Shown: in pieces, positions 13,850-25,499 of the stretch
Layout: every line of letters starts with the position of its first letter
Position numbering within the stretch: the first letter of the stretch is position 1
Assembly (NCBI RefSeq): GCF_023101765.2
Contig: NC_064239.1
Span: 12,048,315 to 12,112,314 of the forward strand
Direction: 5' to 3'
Source of the DNA: Spodoptera frugiperda
Lineage: Eukaryota; Arthropoda; Insecta; Lepidoptera; Noctuidae
DNA: 64,000 nucleotides
Translations under genes and position numbers: made by a program
Notes under the pieces: generated by a model
Told to the model about the DNA's origin: nothing
Seen by the model: the letters and a program-made list of their open reading frames with translations, nothing else
Databases searched by the model: none

Positions 13850-15100
13850 CTCCACAACCCAAAATCATGATTCATTCAGTCAGAACCAACACAACGAACC
13901 CATCACATCCAGCCATTAAGCACACAATCTCGGGCTCAGACCTCGAAACATTCCGCGGTTCACAATTCGAATTAAGGCAACATTGTACTCTGCACTGAAA
14001 CAATTTAGGAAATCATTTGCGGTGCATCTGCAATTGTAGCGCGGTATATCGCTGCGTCGTAGCCCGCTGTGGTTACGTTGGTGCAAGGCATAAGAGGTTT
14101 TTTGTCTGTTGAATTTGATGTAATTTGATTTGGGTTATTTTACTGGTATTTTTGGGGTTTTTTCAGCAATGGTTTTTCCTACCGCAGGGCAAAGGCCTCT
14201 CTACCCTCGTTCTATTCGTCTCTTCGTATAATGTATTTTAATTTGGTAGTTGAAATTGATAGTTCTTTTGTTCCGTGCTTAGATTTGTCTGGCTTAAAAA
14301 GCTTAGATAAAGTGTGCTTTTAATTTTTTGTTATGTGAAAAGTTATTTACAACATATCTAGTCAAGGAATATAAATTTTAATAGTGGATATGAGATATTT
14401 ATGTTTTATCAATCATAACAAGATATAATTAAAGACACCATTAATAAAGATACCTGATCGGACTAGTTGTCTGATGAAATGTCGTGATCATTATATTATG
14501 TTATCGGTGCTTTATTAGCTCTTCAGAGTAAAATATTTGTGTGTAGAAAAACTGTTCATAATTTGTTAGGCGTTGTCGAAAGTATAAAACTTAGACCAAA
14601 CACAAAATAAAACCATATCTACGCAATATGATTTACGATTCAAATACAAATTTCTCTATTAAATAATATTATGGAGGGTATTACGTGTTCTCACTTACTT
14701 GTTTATCTGTTTTATATATTTGTGGGTAGGCAGAGAAAATGAAAAGTCAGCGGTAACCTCTATCTACCCAATTTTATTACTTCCTTCTATTTTATTGATA
14801 GTTCGAAGAAATCCTGTTTTCTAAAGCAAAGAGATTTATTCATTGAAGGTTTATAACTGCAGGTAAATAGCTTTTCTTTTGGTTTCTTGAAAAGCAACGT
14901 TTTTATCATCCTCGACGAAAAGATGTCCATTACTGAACAAAAGTCTCCTTATGGCAATGGTTTTCTCATCTTAGGTTTTTTTAAATCATTCAGACGTTTC
15001 TTAGGATGTCTGTTGGGTATCGGAAAATTTTGAGGATCAGGCATTTACCAGTTCCATTCACATACAAGAACCTATTTATTTTTGGAACTTAACGTACATT
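13850..15100. other. No gene seen
   Basis: Mostly unique AT-rich DNA. A CpG-bearing patch lies at 14020-14080. A 'gatgtccattactgaacaaa' remnant near 14922-14945 resembles the lepidopteran 'gacgtctactgttgaac' repeat seen at 51217. Confidence 0.4.
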
Positions 15101-15190
15101 ATATGGGACTTATAACAAAAATAGTGAAAATTGGGTGTGTATTGTACAGTGGCATTGCGTGCCGTAATGTGCACCTCTGCACTACCCTTT
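15101..15190 (+). mobile_element. SINE family A, 3' fragment
   Basis: The stretch 'atatgggacttataacaaaa' through 'gccgtaatgtgcacctctgc' matches the reverse complement of the body of the fuller copy at 24259-24495. The tRNA-like head is missing, so this is a truncated copy. Confidence 0.55.
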
Positions 15191-16355
15191 CTAATAAACC
15201 CAAAAAGCAAAAGTCAAAATCTGCACATACCTACAATTAAAATGTTTAGCGAACTTTTTACCTTGAAATACTAAAGTATATAATTAAGTTTGCGCCTCAA
15301 AATAAGATCTGTTTCCCAAAATACAGTTACAATGTATTCGGGTCTATAATTAAATATAGTAAAGGGTCTGAAGCCGATATTTAAAACTAGTCATTAAGAT
15401 AAAATAAGGGCAAATTATTGCCCTTAAGAAAAGATTATTTGCAAATTCAGGAAAACCGATGTTTGTTTGATTTTTGCATAATTATGTTTTTATAAAATAT
15501 GTCATTCAAACGCATAGATTATAGGATTATTCCCACTTATCCTATTATGAGGACCTTATATTTATTTCACTATGTAAAAACAGAAACGATACCGTACCTA
15601 GTTTTTTTTGCCTTTCTTCAAAAATACTCTAAAGTTCATTTTAACGTAACCAAAATCCACACAAACCCTAAGTAAAAGTCCCGCTATTTACAATTTAACA
15701 TTTACCCAACTGGTACTTTCAGTTTATCCTTTACCGTATTTCTGCCTACCCCAAGACGAACAGGCCAGTGTCTTCACAAAACAACATTATCCACCATCCA
15801 GCCCGAGGTTTGTTTATTACAATGCGTACCAACAAACCTGGTAACCATGGCAACGGCTAACGGTCTTCACCAACGCACAAAATGTATTATAGAGAGAGCA
15901 ACAACCAGTATATCTTGAGCTATTGATCTCGATAGACCGTTTTGCAGCTATTTGAATGTGCCATCAATCAAAAATCGACTGTAATGAAAGGTAATAGAGG
16001 TAAAATTTATGTTTTTGATAAGCAAACGTTGGATTGGTAGATTTCTTAGTTTGTTAGTATGAGTGAGTTCGTGTATTAAATGCAAGTGGTGAATTATTAC
16101 CGAGTTATTAGGTAATGGTGCGATTGATACGCTTTACAGGAATTTGTCCGATGATAAGGACTTCGCAATTGGTTTCCTATTAAGAAATAAGGTGTTGCCA
16201 CATTACAGACTAAGTTTCTGATAAACATTGACAGTTGGTTTCAATTTATTAATTGATTTGGCAATACTTAGGTTCGTTTGTAACATTTCAATTATTGGCC
16301 TTTGACATTGAAATGAATTCGAATTATTTGTTCTGATTAAGTAGTTCGAATATGT
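15191..16355. other. No gene seen; holds an X-box
   Basis: AT-rich unique sequence. A somewhat more balanced region at 15760-15970 contains the RFX X-box listed separately. No repeat family is recognised. Confidence 0.4.
15841..15854. promoter_or_regulatory. Perfect RFX X-box motif
   Basis: GTAACCATGGCAAC fits the RFX/DAF-19 X-box consensus GTHRCC-NN-RGYAAC at every position. In animals X-boxes occur in promoters of ciliary and sensory-neuron genes. It lies in locally G+C-richer DNA (15760-15970). No transcription start can be identified nearby, so it may be a promoter, an intronic enhancer or chance. Confidence 0.4.
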
Positions 16356-16359
16356 TTCT

Positions 16360-16530
16360 GCCAGCGTCTTCGCCCGCATTCCTGTGGGATAAAAAGTATC
16401 CTATCACCCAAGTGAGTTCATACCCTGTCTGTATACCAAATTTCATCGAAATGCGTTCAGTAGTTTCAACGTGATTGACGGACAAACATCCAATAACTTT
16501 CAGACCGGCCGGCTGGTCAAACATCGCATA
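16360..16530 (+). repeat. Retroelement 3' tail remnant
   Basis: The landmarks 'gtcttcgcccgcattcctgt', 'gggataaaaagtatcctat', 'ccaaatttcatcgaaatgcg' and 'ttcagtagtttcaacgtga' appear in the order typical of a very common lepidopteran retroelement tail (RTE-like). There is no coding capacity; the open frame across it on the minus strand is incidental. Confidence 0.6.
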
Positions 16531-17702
16531 AAATTTTAGGACAACTTATTACTACAAAAATTATGTAAAATGAGCAGCCTTATCGCTTAAGGCGATTCCT
16601 TACATTCTTTGAAACGGAACATTGTTCTTATAACTCCAAATCACTACTGTGTTAATAGTATTTAAAGTCATGTGTTGCAAAACATTCTCATATATTATAT
16701 CTTCACCATTTTTTATAGTATATATATTTTCTCCTATAAAGTCAAACATCCATTTCCTTACTTTACCTTAGCCTCTGCCTACCCCATTACAACAATGTCC
16801 ATACATTTAGCAGTTGTATGCGCAGTCGCAGGAACACGCACCAATTAGCGCAGTCGTCGCTCGCCGATACCAAGTCATAAATCGAATGGACCGTTACTGT
16901 GTGGCCAGTAGAAGGGCGGGGTAAGCGAAATTTTCCATATCTTGCAACCATAGTGGATGGAAGGACCAAACAAAATTAATTTGGTAAACATTAGATAATG
17001 ATTGTAAACTTAATGTCAATGTACTTAGGTTGAATATGAAAATAGTGGTATATGATTTATTCTAGAACAATAAATTGAATGAGCATTTGAATAGTAGATT
17101 ATAATAAAACTTTATTTCTAAGACACACAGGCTTGCGATAAATAAATGATTATTTCTTTATATCTACTTGAACTGAGATGTAACTACAGATGGGTTTAAA
17201 GCAAACTGGACTGTATTACGCAATGCCTAAGGGAATAACTAATTTATAACCCTAATAATGTTTATTAATCTACCGTTACCGAGATAAAGGGATTGGTTAG
17301 TTGATATGCAAGTTATTCGTTGAGTTATATAAAGTCTCTCGCAACTCGGGAAGTCATCTTATGCCTCTAGCAGTAATAAATTATGATGGAATTCTATTAA
17401 TTACTTAAAGGAAATATAAATTGAATATCTCTTAGCCCATAAACTATCACTGCTTTGACATTACTGAATTTTAGTTGTATTTTATGGTTTGTGTGTAGTG
17501 GTTAAGCGACTCATTAAAAATGGCGATGTGTTATGACACTTGGCAAAATTAATTGGCGATTTGACAGAGATCTAATAAAAAAAGAATGAAGTGACTGTTG
17601 CCAGTGACTTCATTAAATATTTTCTTAGTTCATTCATCACAAGCCTTTGATGTGCTAGTCGTGGTAATTAATTTCTCCCTTATTTTATTCTTATGTTACG
17701 TT

Positions 17703-17800
17703 CCAGGCAGCGTACTCATTAAATGGTTATTTAACCCGTTCTTTAGCAATTGTTTTCGGAGTAAAAACGTTACTAAGGAATAGTACTTATGAATAGTACT
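17703..17800 (+). mobile_element. Diverged copy of the 19.5-kb MITE
   Basis: The run 'attaaatggttatttaaccc' followed by 'ttctttagcaattgtttt' and 'cgttactaagg' aligns with the left half and centre of the element at 19499-19604. The terminal repeats are degraded. Confidence 0.4.
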
Positions 17801-19498
17801 AATGAATCCACAAAAGATGTTATATATCTCTATAAACATCCATGTAAAACTTCCTTTGCGTATATATTAGGTTAGTTCTGTATAAATTTTGATCGCCGTT
17901 CTCATGGCCTTAAACTCGTAGGACCCCTGCAGCTTCGCCAGTCTTCGGCGAAGGTACACGAAAGAAAGCTCACCAGTGCATCCAGAAATAAAAATTCCTC
18001 GTATTAAACGTAAATTATAATAGTTTTGTGCAACGTTTACAACAATATATACGAGTTTAAAATACAATTTTTGTGTCAAACCACGTAATGGCGATTTGAT
18101 GGTAATTTGGCTTTTGTCTGTAGGACGCCGAGTTTTATAAATGTTCGTTGTTCCATTATGGTATGATTTTTTAAGTAAATTATTGCTTGTTTGAGTCTAT
18201 AAAGGGAGGGTGATATATTAGTTTTTAAATATTAATGTATAAGTGTTTTAAATAAAGTAATAGAAGGTATAGAATTAATTGCATGTACTGAAGTTAATCT
18301 AAATATTTTTTTTACTTATTACGTTCGCTTTGTCATTACAACAATTTGCATTAGTTATCGTATTTACCTATTGTGTATCGAAAACATATCTACGCGAGAT
18401 ACAATATGTTTTCTATTTTGCCTCATATACAGACAAACAAGAGGTTGAATGAGCCAAAAGTCTCGAAATAAGAAACTGGAAGTCATAATAAAATAAAATT
18501 GCATAATCGCGTCTCAAAAGACCACACTCTAGGTATAATAAAAAATGAATTTATTTAAAATTCTATTCTAATGGCACAGGTATTAGAATACATTTACAAT
18601 AAATCATAATAGTCGAACATTTGTTATCATCGCCGCATAAACATATCCGTATACATTTATAGAACATTAATACCCAACCAAAATGTATGTTTTAATCTCG
18701 AAAAATACTCGTGAATAATTTCGAGGTATTTCACAGTTTGTCGTATTATAAGATTATAAAATTAAAATTACTTCGACAGGAGTTTGCCTCCGACCGGCTC
18801 TTGTCATTTTAATGCAACCTTACGACCGAAATATTGTCTCTTTCTTTCCTTTGATATACCAGTATTTTTTGTCCTTTTCTATCTCATTGTGCAGTTGTGC
18901 TGAACCTTTAATAATATTACTTATTATCTTATTTCCTTCGATTTTGTCATGTTTCAAAATAATTTGTAATTTCTCAGCTGGATACAAATGTAGTCATTGA
19001 TACAATATTAAGTCGAAACAATCATAAGGACCACGACAAATTGTGCTCTTTGTAATTGAGTAAGAGTAGTAAATTCAATAAAAAACAACTACCCATTAAG
19101 AACACGGCTATTAAACCCGTGTATTAAAAAGAATGTAAATTAAAGTTTAATCGATAATCTGATTTACCGATTTCATTATGAATACTTTAATAAAATTGTA
19201 ATTTATACTGGCAGGGTTTGCAATAAACAATAGTTCGATACATTGTTGGGAACAGGTTGGAGAAAAACATAAGTAGTGGACCTCTGCAGCTTCTTTGTAG
19301 AACAATAACCAATTATCTTAAGATTAACTTGAATTTAGTTTCCTCTCGTCCGTGAAAGGACCTTTAAAGAGTTCTTTGTTACTTGTCCTGGCTCGTTTTG
19401 CGTAATATGTAATTTACTTTGAAGTCACACCGGTCATAATCTAGTCTGTAGTATGGGTGTTTTGTATTGTATCTTCATAAGTGGAAAGCTAACTCGCG

Positions 19499-19604
19499 CA
19501 CTCAGAGTCATTTAATGGTTACTCAACCCAGTCCTTAGCATTTGTTTTCCATACAAAATCGTTACTAAAGTATAGTTTAAGTAAGCATTAAATGACTCTG
19601 AGTG
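19499..19604. mobile_element. 106-bp MITE with perfect 19-bp TIRs
   Basis: The 19-mer cactcagagtcatttaatg (19499-19517) is exactly inverted at 19586-19604. The similarity extends imperfectly inward for about another 10 bp. The internal sequence is non-coding. A diverged relative at 17703-17800 shows it is a family, not a chance palindrome. The superfamily cannot be assigned without the target duplication. Confidence 0.65.
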
Positions 19605-22600
19605 TGGCAGTAAGTCTTATTCTATGTTTAAGTGCTTTTGAAAGTTGAGCATTTTCCACTGATTATCTAATTTACGTAAACATGGATTAATCTTCTTTTT
19701 ACTGTCCTTTTAATTTATTCTTCACCAAACTTTCTTGGTACATACCACTAGATTTTTTATTTTCCTACTTACAATTTGAATTTGAGGTCAACAAAACAAT
19801 ACTAACACTACTCTTTATAGATAGGCACCTCTCTTAACCCATACACAAAATAATAAACCTAAAACGCTCACAAATAGCAGTAACAGCCTTCAAAATAGAA
19901 CCATCAAGATCTGTATTCACCCCGGAAGACGGCAAGTAGTAAAGTTAATATAGGCAGCGATTCAATGCTGGGCAGTAAGGCATAATAAAGGGCGCAAGTT
20001 AAACATGCAGATGATTTGATGGCAGCTAACGTCATTTGACATTAAGTACTGCATATTTCAACGTCGCCTTTGTCCGGACAGTTAGGTTGGAAGTGAGACG
20101 CCTAGTACCGGCGTTATTGGTTTGATAGGAACTAATTCGAATTTAGTATCGTATTTGATGTTTAAGCTACTATATTTTATGTGATAAATCTGTCGTTGTT
20201 CGGGTTTTAGGAATGTTTAAATTCGATTAATCTGTCTTTAATATTTTCGGAATCTATTGAAGTATACTATTAAAGTGTGTAAAGTCATGTAAAGGTTTGG
20301 TTATGTAAAGAAACTAATAGTAGCGATTTATATTAAAAAGTAAAAAAGGAAAACATTTTTTTTATTTCATTTGATATTGTGTCCCATCAATTGCCGTAAT
20401 AAGCTTACCTATAACACGTCAGGAATTATTTAAACCAGTAGAAATAGCTTTGCAGCCCTAATCTGAATTTGAATTCAAACATGCAGACTCGACGTCCATT
20501 AGTCATTATACCGCATATTTTAGCACCATCTTTGCTTGTACCGTTAGGACTAAAGTAAGATGTTTATTCTTAGAGTTGGTCCTTTAGGACGAGATTGGTC
20601 CTTTGAGGCGTTCTTGGTCCTTTTGTTATGAAATTAGTGTAATGATCGTGATTTTCAGACTATGACATTTTTCATTTATATAATGATATAGGTAATTGAT
20701 ATTAACCTCTGTCCTTTGAGCATTTAAATTATAAAATATTATTAAGACACTTAAGTAAGCTTTAAGTACTCGAAAATATTATTAAAGTAGTTAAAACATA
20801 CTTAAATTGGAATAAAAATGTTTCTTTCCACATAAATCGTATTCATATCTTCAGAAACCAAACGAAACGTCGTTTATATGACCATACTATATCTTTGAAC
20901 CAGAATATTGCATTGGCAAACACAATTGACCGGAACATTTTAGTGTACTTTAAAAATCCTTTAAATAAATGACCTCAAAAACGAAAGGTCTCATAAATCA
21001 ATCAAAAAACTAATTAAAATCAACAATAAAAAACTGAAGGACGTATTGCTCTTGGCATGTTGCCAATACTTTTGTTATTTTTATGCTTAAACTTGTAAGA
21101 AGCATCAGAGAATTCAATTCTTGCATGTGTGTAGTTACATACGTTTTCTGAATTTGATGAGCTATTGGGCTTTTGTTGTTATTATAATAAAATGTTTGTT
21201 GACTTTACTGTGCTTTAATGTTTTGGTCTTTGTGTACGAAATCTTCAGTTTATACCAACAACGTGGATCTAATAACATAACTGGGTAAGAGATATGGCAC
21301 TAACTCTTGTTCATTTGATAAATTGAACCTCTTATTGACACTGTGGTCCGCAAACTCAACTAATAAACGTGTAAATTATGACTAACTTCTGTTTAATTCT
21401 GTTGGCAACTACTCGATAAGCATGTAGATGAACCCAGGCTGTTGAAAATGAGAGAGAAGCCTTGTAATAAGACGATCATGGCTGAAAATAAAATAAATAA
21501 CAGATACAACTATGTACTACCATTAACTTTATAATTTAAGGCTAGACAGAAAACAACTTCGAATAAATTAAAGGTATGCTTTAAAATCGTCTGCAATTAT
21601 ATTTAACGTGAAACACACTGAAGAATGGGTACCTTTAATAATATTGTTCTCTAGAATCCATATTTGAGGTGTAGCAATTCTATTGTATACAACTAGAGGC
21701 GTCTTGTTTTAGTTTAAATAACAATAGTAATGTAGTACCTATCTGTGTTCGTTTGTACGGAGGCTTGTTTCTCAGCTACTAACTAAGTATGAAGTTCGAG
21801 TGTTGTGATGTTGGTATAGCCTAAGGATTTTTCAATTGCAAGTAATTCAAAAATCCTGGTTGTTATTGAAAAGAATCTAAATGGAATTTAATACATTTTG
21901 TACGGTCAGCAGATAGGATGGAGCTAGGAATTCAATTTAAACTTTATGATTCACTCAACCTCTAATACCTAAGATCAAAAACAACAAAACAGGCGAAAAT
22001 TACACGTCATATAACCTTCTATCTCTTCTTGGAAAAATGTGAGGTGCAATGTTATATTATTTTCAGGATTTCTGCATAATTCCATCAATCTTTTTATACA
22101 AGCGATCATAAAATCGTTGCTCGACGCATTACACTCCCGTATGTCCACTATTATGGGACCTCCCGTAAAACCGAGTTGATTTTATGATCATACTAATTGG
22201 CTATACAAAATAAACGTAGAAATATGAAATGCATAAAACTCGGTTTCGATCTCAAGCAGTTGTACCTCTTAATGGATTTAGCGACATTTAAGCTGTAAAA
22301 TGTTTTTCGAATTCTCATTACTTTTGTTGTATGTGTATAATGTATGTATATGATGGTTATTTTTACCGTTTTTGTCTTCATTATTTTGCGAGGCTGTGGT
22401 CTGAAGATAGTTTAATCGACACCCTCTTGCGAAGTCTTTTCACTGGAGCAGTTATTGTGTGAAAAGTAGAGCCTTTAGAAGAAATGAATTCTTCTTCTTC
22501 TAGGTATACAAGAATTGATTTCTTTATAGGATTATATTATTAATGTCAAATGATTCAGTTGTATCGATGTCTATTGAATTCTCTTGGTGGAATTTATTGT

Positions 22601-22870
22601 CAACCATTTCATAGTAACTTCTTTCTATTCTTACTATAACAGTGTTTTGATGACGATGTTTATAGGAATGACATTAAAAAAAATATTGTGTGTTCTACTT
22701 ACTTATTCCTGGCTGGAAATTGATGTCTTTGAGTTTTAATTGAGAACTTCTTTCTGTGTAAAATCGGTTAAAAAGTGTTGCGTTTCATATTGTTAAAACG
22801 TACCTTTTTGGGTAATATATGGCTTGTTTTTATATTTTGTTGGAAGATAGTAGATACAGGTTTTTATGCA
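19605..22870. other. Mostly unique AT-rich stretch, no gene seen
   Basis: The features seen are three GGTCCTTT repeats at 20573-20622 and a CpG-bearing patch at 20060-20115. A pyrimidine-AG|GTATAC site at 22503|22504 lacks a following strong donor. The open frame at 22193-22381 is low complexity. Confidence 0.4.
20573..20622 (+). repeat. Triple TTGGTCCTTT motif
   Basis: Three near-identical TTGGTCCTTT motifs occur 17-20 bp apart. The same core occurs singly at 1181, 5791, 6597, 8713, 8736, 10599 and 24735, mostly in the plus orientation. Meaning unknown. Confidence 0.4.
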
Positions 22871-22871
22871 A

Positions 22872-23325
22872 AACTAGCTTCCGCCCGCGACTCCGTCCGC
22901 GCGGATGTCGGTCTCGCGTGGAAGTTTTATTTCTCCATTTTGAGTAACTCTGACAATGACATCTTATATATCTATTGATTGGACCCAAATACGGCGAGGC
23001 CCATAATAATTAAGGAGATCCCTCTATTGAGCTACTGCTGTTGAGCTCGCGCTCTGTAGAATAAAACTGAAAAATAAAGACTTCTTTTCTACGTATTTTC
23101 AAGGATAAAAAGTATCCTATTTTATGCCCAGGATAGTAGGGTATAATTATACAAAGTTTCATCGAAATCGAACCGTTAGTCACGTGATGCCTGAACATAC
23201 AGACAGACTGACAAAAAAAATCACATATTTGGGTTTGGTATCGATCCAGTAACACCCCTGCTATTTATTCTTTCAATATTTTCAATGTACAGAATTGACC
23301 CTTCTACAGATTTATTCTAATATGA
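22872..23325 (+). repeat. Retroelement tail remnants, first of two
   Basis: The segment opens 'ctagcttccgcccgcgactc' and continues 'ggataaaaagtatcctattt', 'caaagtttcatcgaaatcga' and 'acatacagacagactgac'. It closes 'tgtacagaattgacccttct' and 'acagatttattctaatatga'. This is a nearly complete version of the tail seen at 16360, on the plus strand. The next segment (23590-23885) ends with the same closing motif, so two copies lie side by side. Confidence 0.65.
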
Positions 23326-23589
23326 ATGAATGAATGTGTTATAAACGTAAAAGTAGACAAATACATATAATCAGAAAGCTCCGAACTGCTAAGCTATCGG
23401 GAGTTATACGTGTTATTGTGAGTCAACCATAAGAGATAGACATTTGCTGTCGTGGAATAATTTTTAAACAATTTTAAGGAGAACATTTCCGTCATACATT
23501 ATTTCTGTGTAGCTTTAACCATTAAGGCTGCACACGCGACGGAAGCTTAAAAAATGGAGTAAGTTCTCCTGTTTTCCTAACATTTCACT

Positions 23590-23717
23590 TCACTGCTCTG
23601 CTCCTATTGATCGTAGCGTGATGAAAAGTATACTATAACCTGCCCAGGAGTATGAAGAACAATTGTACCAAGTTTCATTGAAATCTGTCGAGTGGTTTTT
23701 ATTTCTATAAAGAACAT

Positions 23718-23766
<49 letters not shown>

Positions 23767-23885
23767 AATTTTTCTGATTGCATTTTTGGCGTCAGTATCG
23801 ATCACTAATCACCCGCTGATAGTTATTTTGGAAATATATTTCATGTACAGAATTGACCTCTCTACAGATTTATTATAAGTATAGA
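23590..23885 (+). repeat. Retroelement tail remnant, second of two
   Basis: It shares 'tttcattgaaatctgtcg', 'agaacatacagacagac' and the ending 'gtacagaattgacctctcta' with the copy just upstream. Its internal GACA run has expanded into a microsatellite. The minus-strand open frame through it (23590-23805) is a translated repeat, not a gene. Confidence 0.6.
23719..23764 (+). repeat. (GACA)n microsatellite
   Basis: About eleven perfect GACA units expanded from the 'acagacagac' portion of the surrounding retroelement tail. The sister copy at 23197-23213 has only about four units, which shows the direction of change. Confidence 0.9.
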
Positions 23886-24010
23886 TTTCACACGACAAAC
23901 ACACAACCTGTCTCACTATCACAGTCGGTAAAACACAATATCGTCTTAATATTAAAATTCCCCGTTACATCGTAGGCGTAATGCTGCCATCGAGTTGATT
24001 CGGTTTTGTT

Positions 24011-24052
24011 TATCGATACTTATTTATGCGGTAATCGAGTTATTTATCGATA
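24011..24052. promoter_or_regulatory. Paired TATCGATA boxes
   Basis: Octamers at 24011-24018 and 24045-24052, 26 bp apart, of the DREF/BEAF-32 type. This is the third such close pair in the first 24 kb; I found no exact octamer after this point. Confidence 0.3.
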
Positions 24053-24258
24053 ATACTTGGGGAATGTCGTTGTGGGCATGTTATTTTATAATAATGATGC
24101 AACTGTTATATTTGTAGTGGTGTTCTTTAGCGTTTAAGGGAGATTTTCGATGTTGGTGTGTATTATAGGTAGGTATAAGATAGTCTACGATTTTATTCAG
24201 TAGCGGATATTAAGACTAGATTATTAACAAAGTTTATACATACACAAAGTACCCACAC

Positions 24259-24495
24259 AACGTTACGCCTTTTATCCCGAAGGGGCAGGTAGTGGTTCAC
24301 ATTATGGCACGTAATGCTGCTATACAATATTCAGCCACTTTTTACCAATTGTATTATAAGTCGCATGTAATAGGGGTGAGCCAATACCGGTTAAAATTCT
24401 CGATTTCGTGTTACTATTGAGAAATTTTCGAAAAACCGAAAAAAGCCCAGCAATACTTTGTCTGACTCGGGAATCGAACTCGAGACCCCACCACT
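24259..24495 (-). mobile_element. SINE family A, fullest copy
   Basis: Read on the minus strand this runs from a degenerate tRNA-like head, with a B box shaped as tcgagttcgattcccgagtc (24464-24483), through 'gcccagcaatactttg' read inversely. It continues into the body 'cgaaaatttctcaatagtaa' and ends near 'cttcgggataaaaggcgtaa'. It is the longest copy here and links the heads at 13688 and 26882 with the 3' fragment at 15101. Pol III transcription is expected for the family; this copy looks old. Confidence 0.65.
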
Positions 24496-25342
24496 TGATC
24501 AATTATATTTTACTTTTTCACAAATTAAATCACTAACAGAAAACCCACAGTAACTTTGTATAATAATGAACAGTGATATAAGTTGCTTGTCATCAAGCGC
24601 GTGCACAGATAATAAATCAAATAAGAGCAATGTGTTGTACAGTACCTCGGGCAAATGCTTGCAACTTATTAATATTTACGCACAATTGTAGTCACCTCAC
24701 TGGCTTACACTAGTGATGTGCCTAGGACCACAAATGGTCCTTACGTCCGAGTCTTTTTGGTTATTTGGTTTATGAATTTTGTAGTAAGTTTGAAAGTGTT
24801 ACTTTTTTCGGTCTATTTAAAAATTTTATTGTTATTTCAAGAAAAGGTTGGACATATTTAGCTAGGCCATTGCTTTGTGTTCGCCCCAAACAGCAGTGTC
24901 TTTTAGGATAATAGGAAAAAATAAATAAAGAGGACTCTTTTCTATAACTTTTCAGGAACAAATTGTATGAATGAACCTATACATATAATTCATAATTATT
25001 TATCATCATCAGCACTGTGTTCGATATTCAAATTCTTTTCGATCTTCCAATCTCTTTGCGGATATTGTCACAGGGCCTAGCTGTCCTAGGCACCTATTCC
25101 ATTTATAATTATAATAAAGTATTTATTGTAGTGCTCATAAATTATAAATATGTAGCAACAGAATGGCACGAGGTCCTATAGTGATTAAAATAGTTCTGTT
25201 AATAGTCATCGTTAACCTAAATAACAAATAGCTATCAGTTTACGATGGGAATAGCATTTCAATTCATATTTTAGTTTGACAAGTCTGTTAGCATATTTTA
25301 ATAGCAGTCTGAAAACGAATTCTTTCCCTTTTATTGGTTTTT

Positions 25343-25492
25343 TAAGGGGGGATAATCATCCAATGACTTCTCTCGCCATGGACGAAAGGGAGAGTCAGAC
25401 TCTTACTACAAACCACTCCTTTCCTACTCCTGCTTTTCGAGCCGGACCCTGGTAAACCCGCTAGGTAGTCCGTAGCTCCGGTTTTATTGGTA
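25343..25492 (-). mobile_element. SINE-like family C copy
   Basis: Motifs 'caatgacttctctcgccatg', 'cctactcctgcttttcgagc' and 'gtaaacccgctaggtagtcc' define a short element with copies at 39888, 42362, 54072 and 60859. On the minus strand it ends in an A-rich tail, read here as a T/G-rich left edge, so retroposition is likely. It lacks a clear tRNA B box. Confidence 0.65.
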
Positions 25493-25499
25493 CTTACCA

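Noticed and set aside
14840..14870. CTGCAG|GTAAAT as a recursive splice site
   Set aside because: No polypyrimidine tract precedes it and no second donor follows at the expected spacing.
22488..22515. Pyrimidine tract with TAG|GTATAC resembling another ratchet point
   Set aside because: GTATAC is a poor donor, the acceptor ends in TAG rather than CAG, and no GTAAGT follows at 40-50 nt as in the three accepted sites.
23590..23805. Minus-strand ORF with repeated CLSV residues
   Set aside because: It is a translation of the (GACA)n microsatellite and surrounding retroelement tail.
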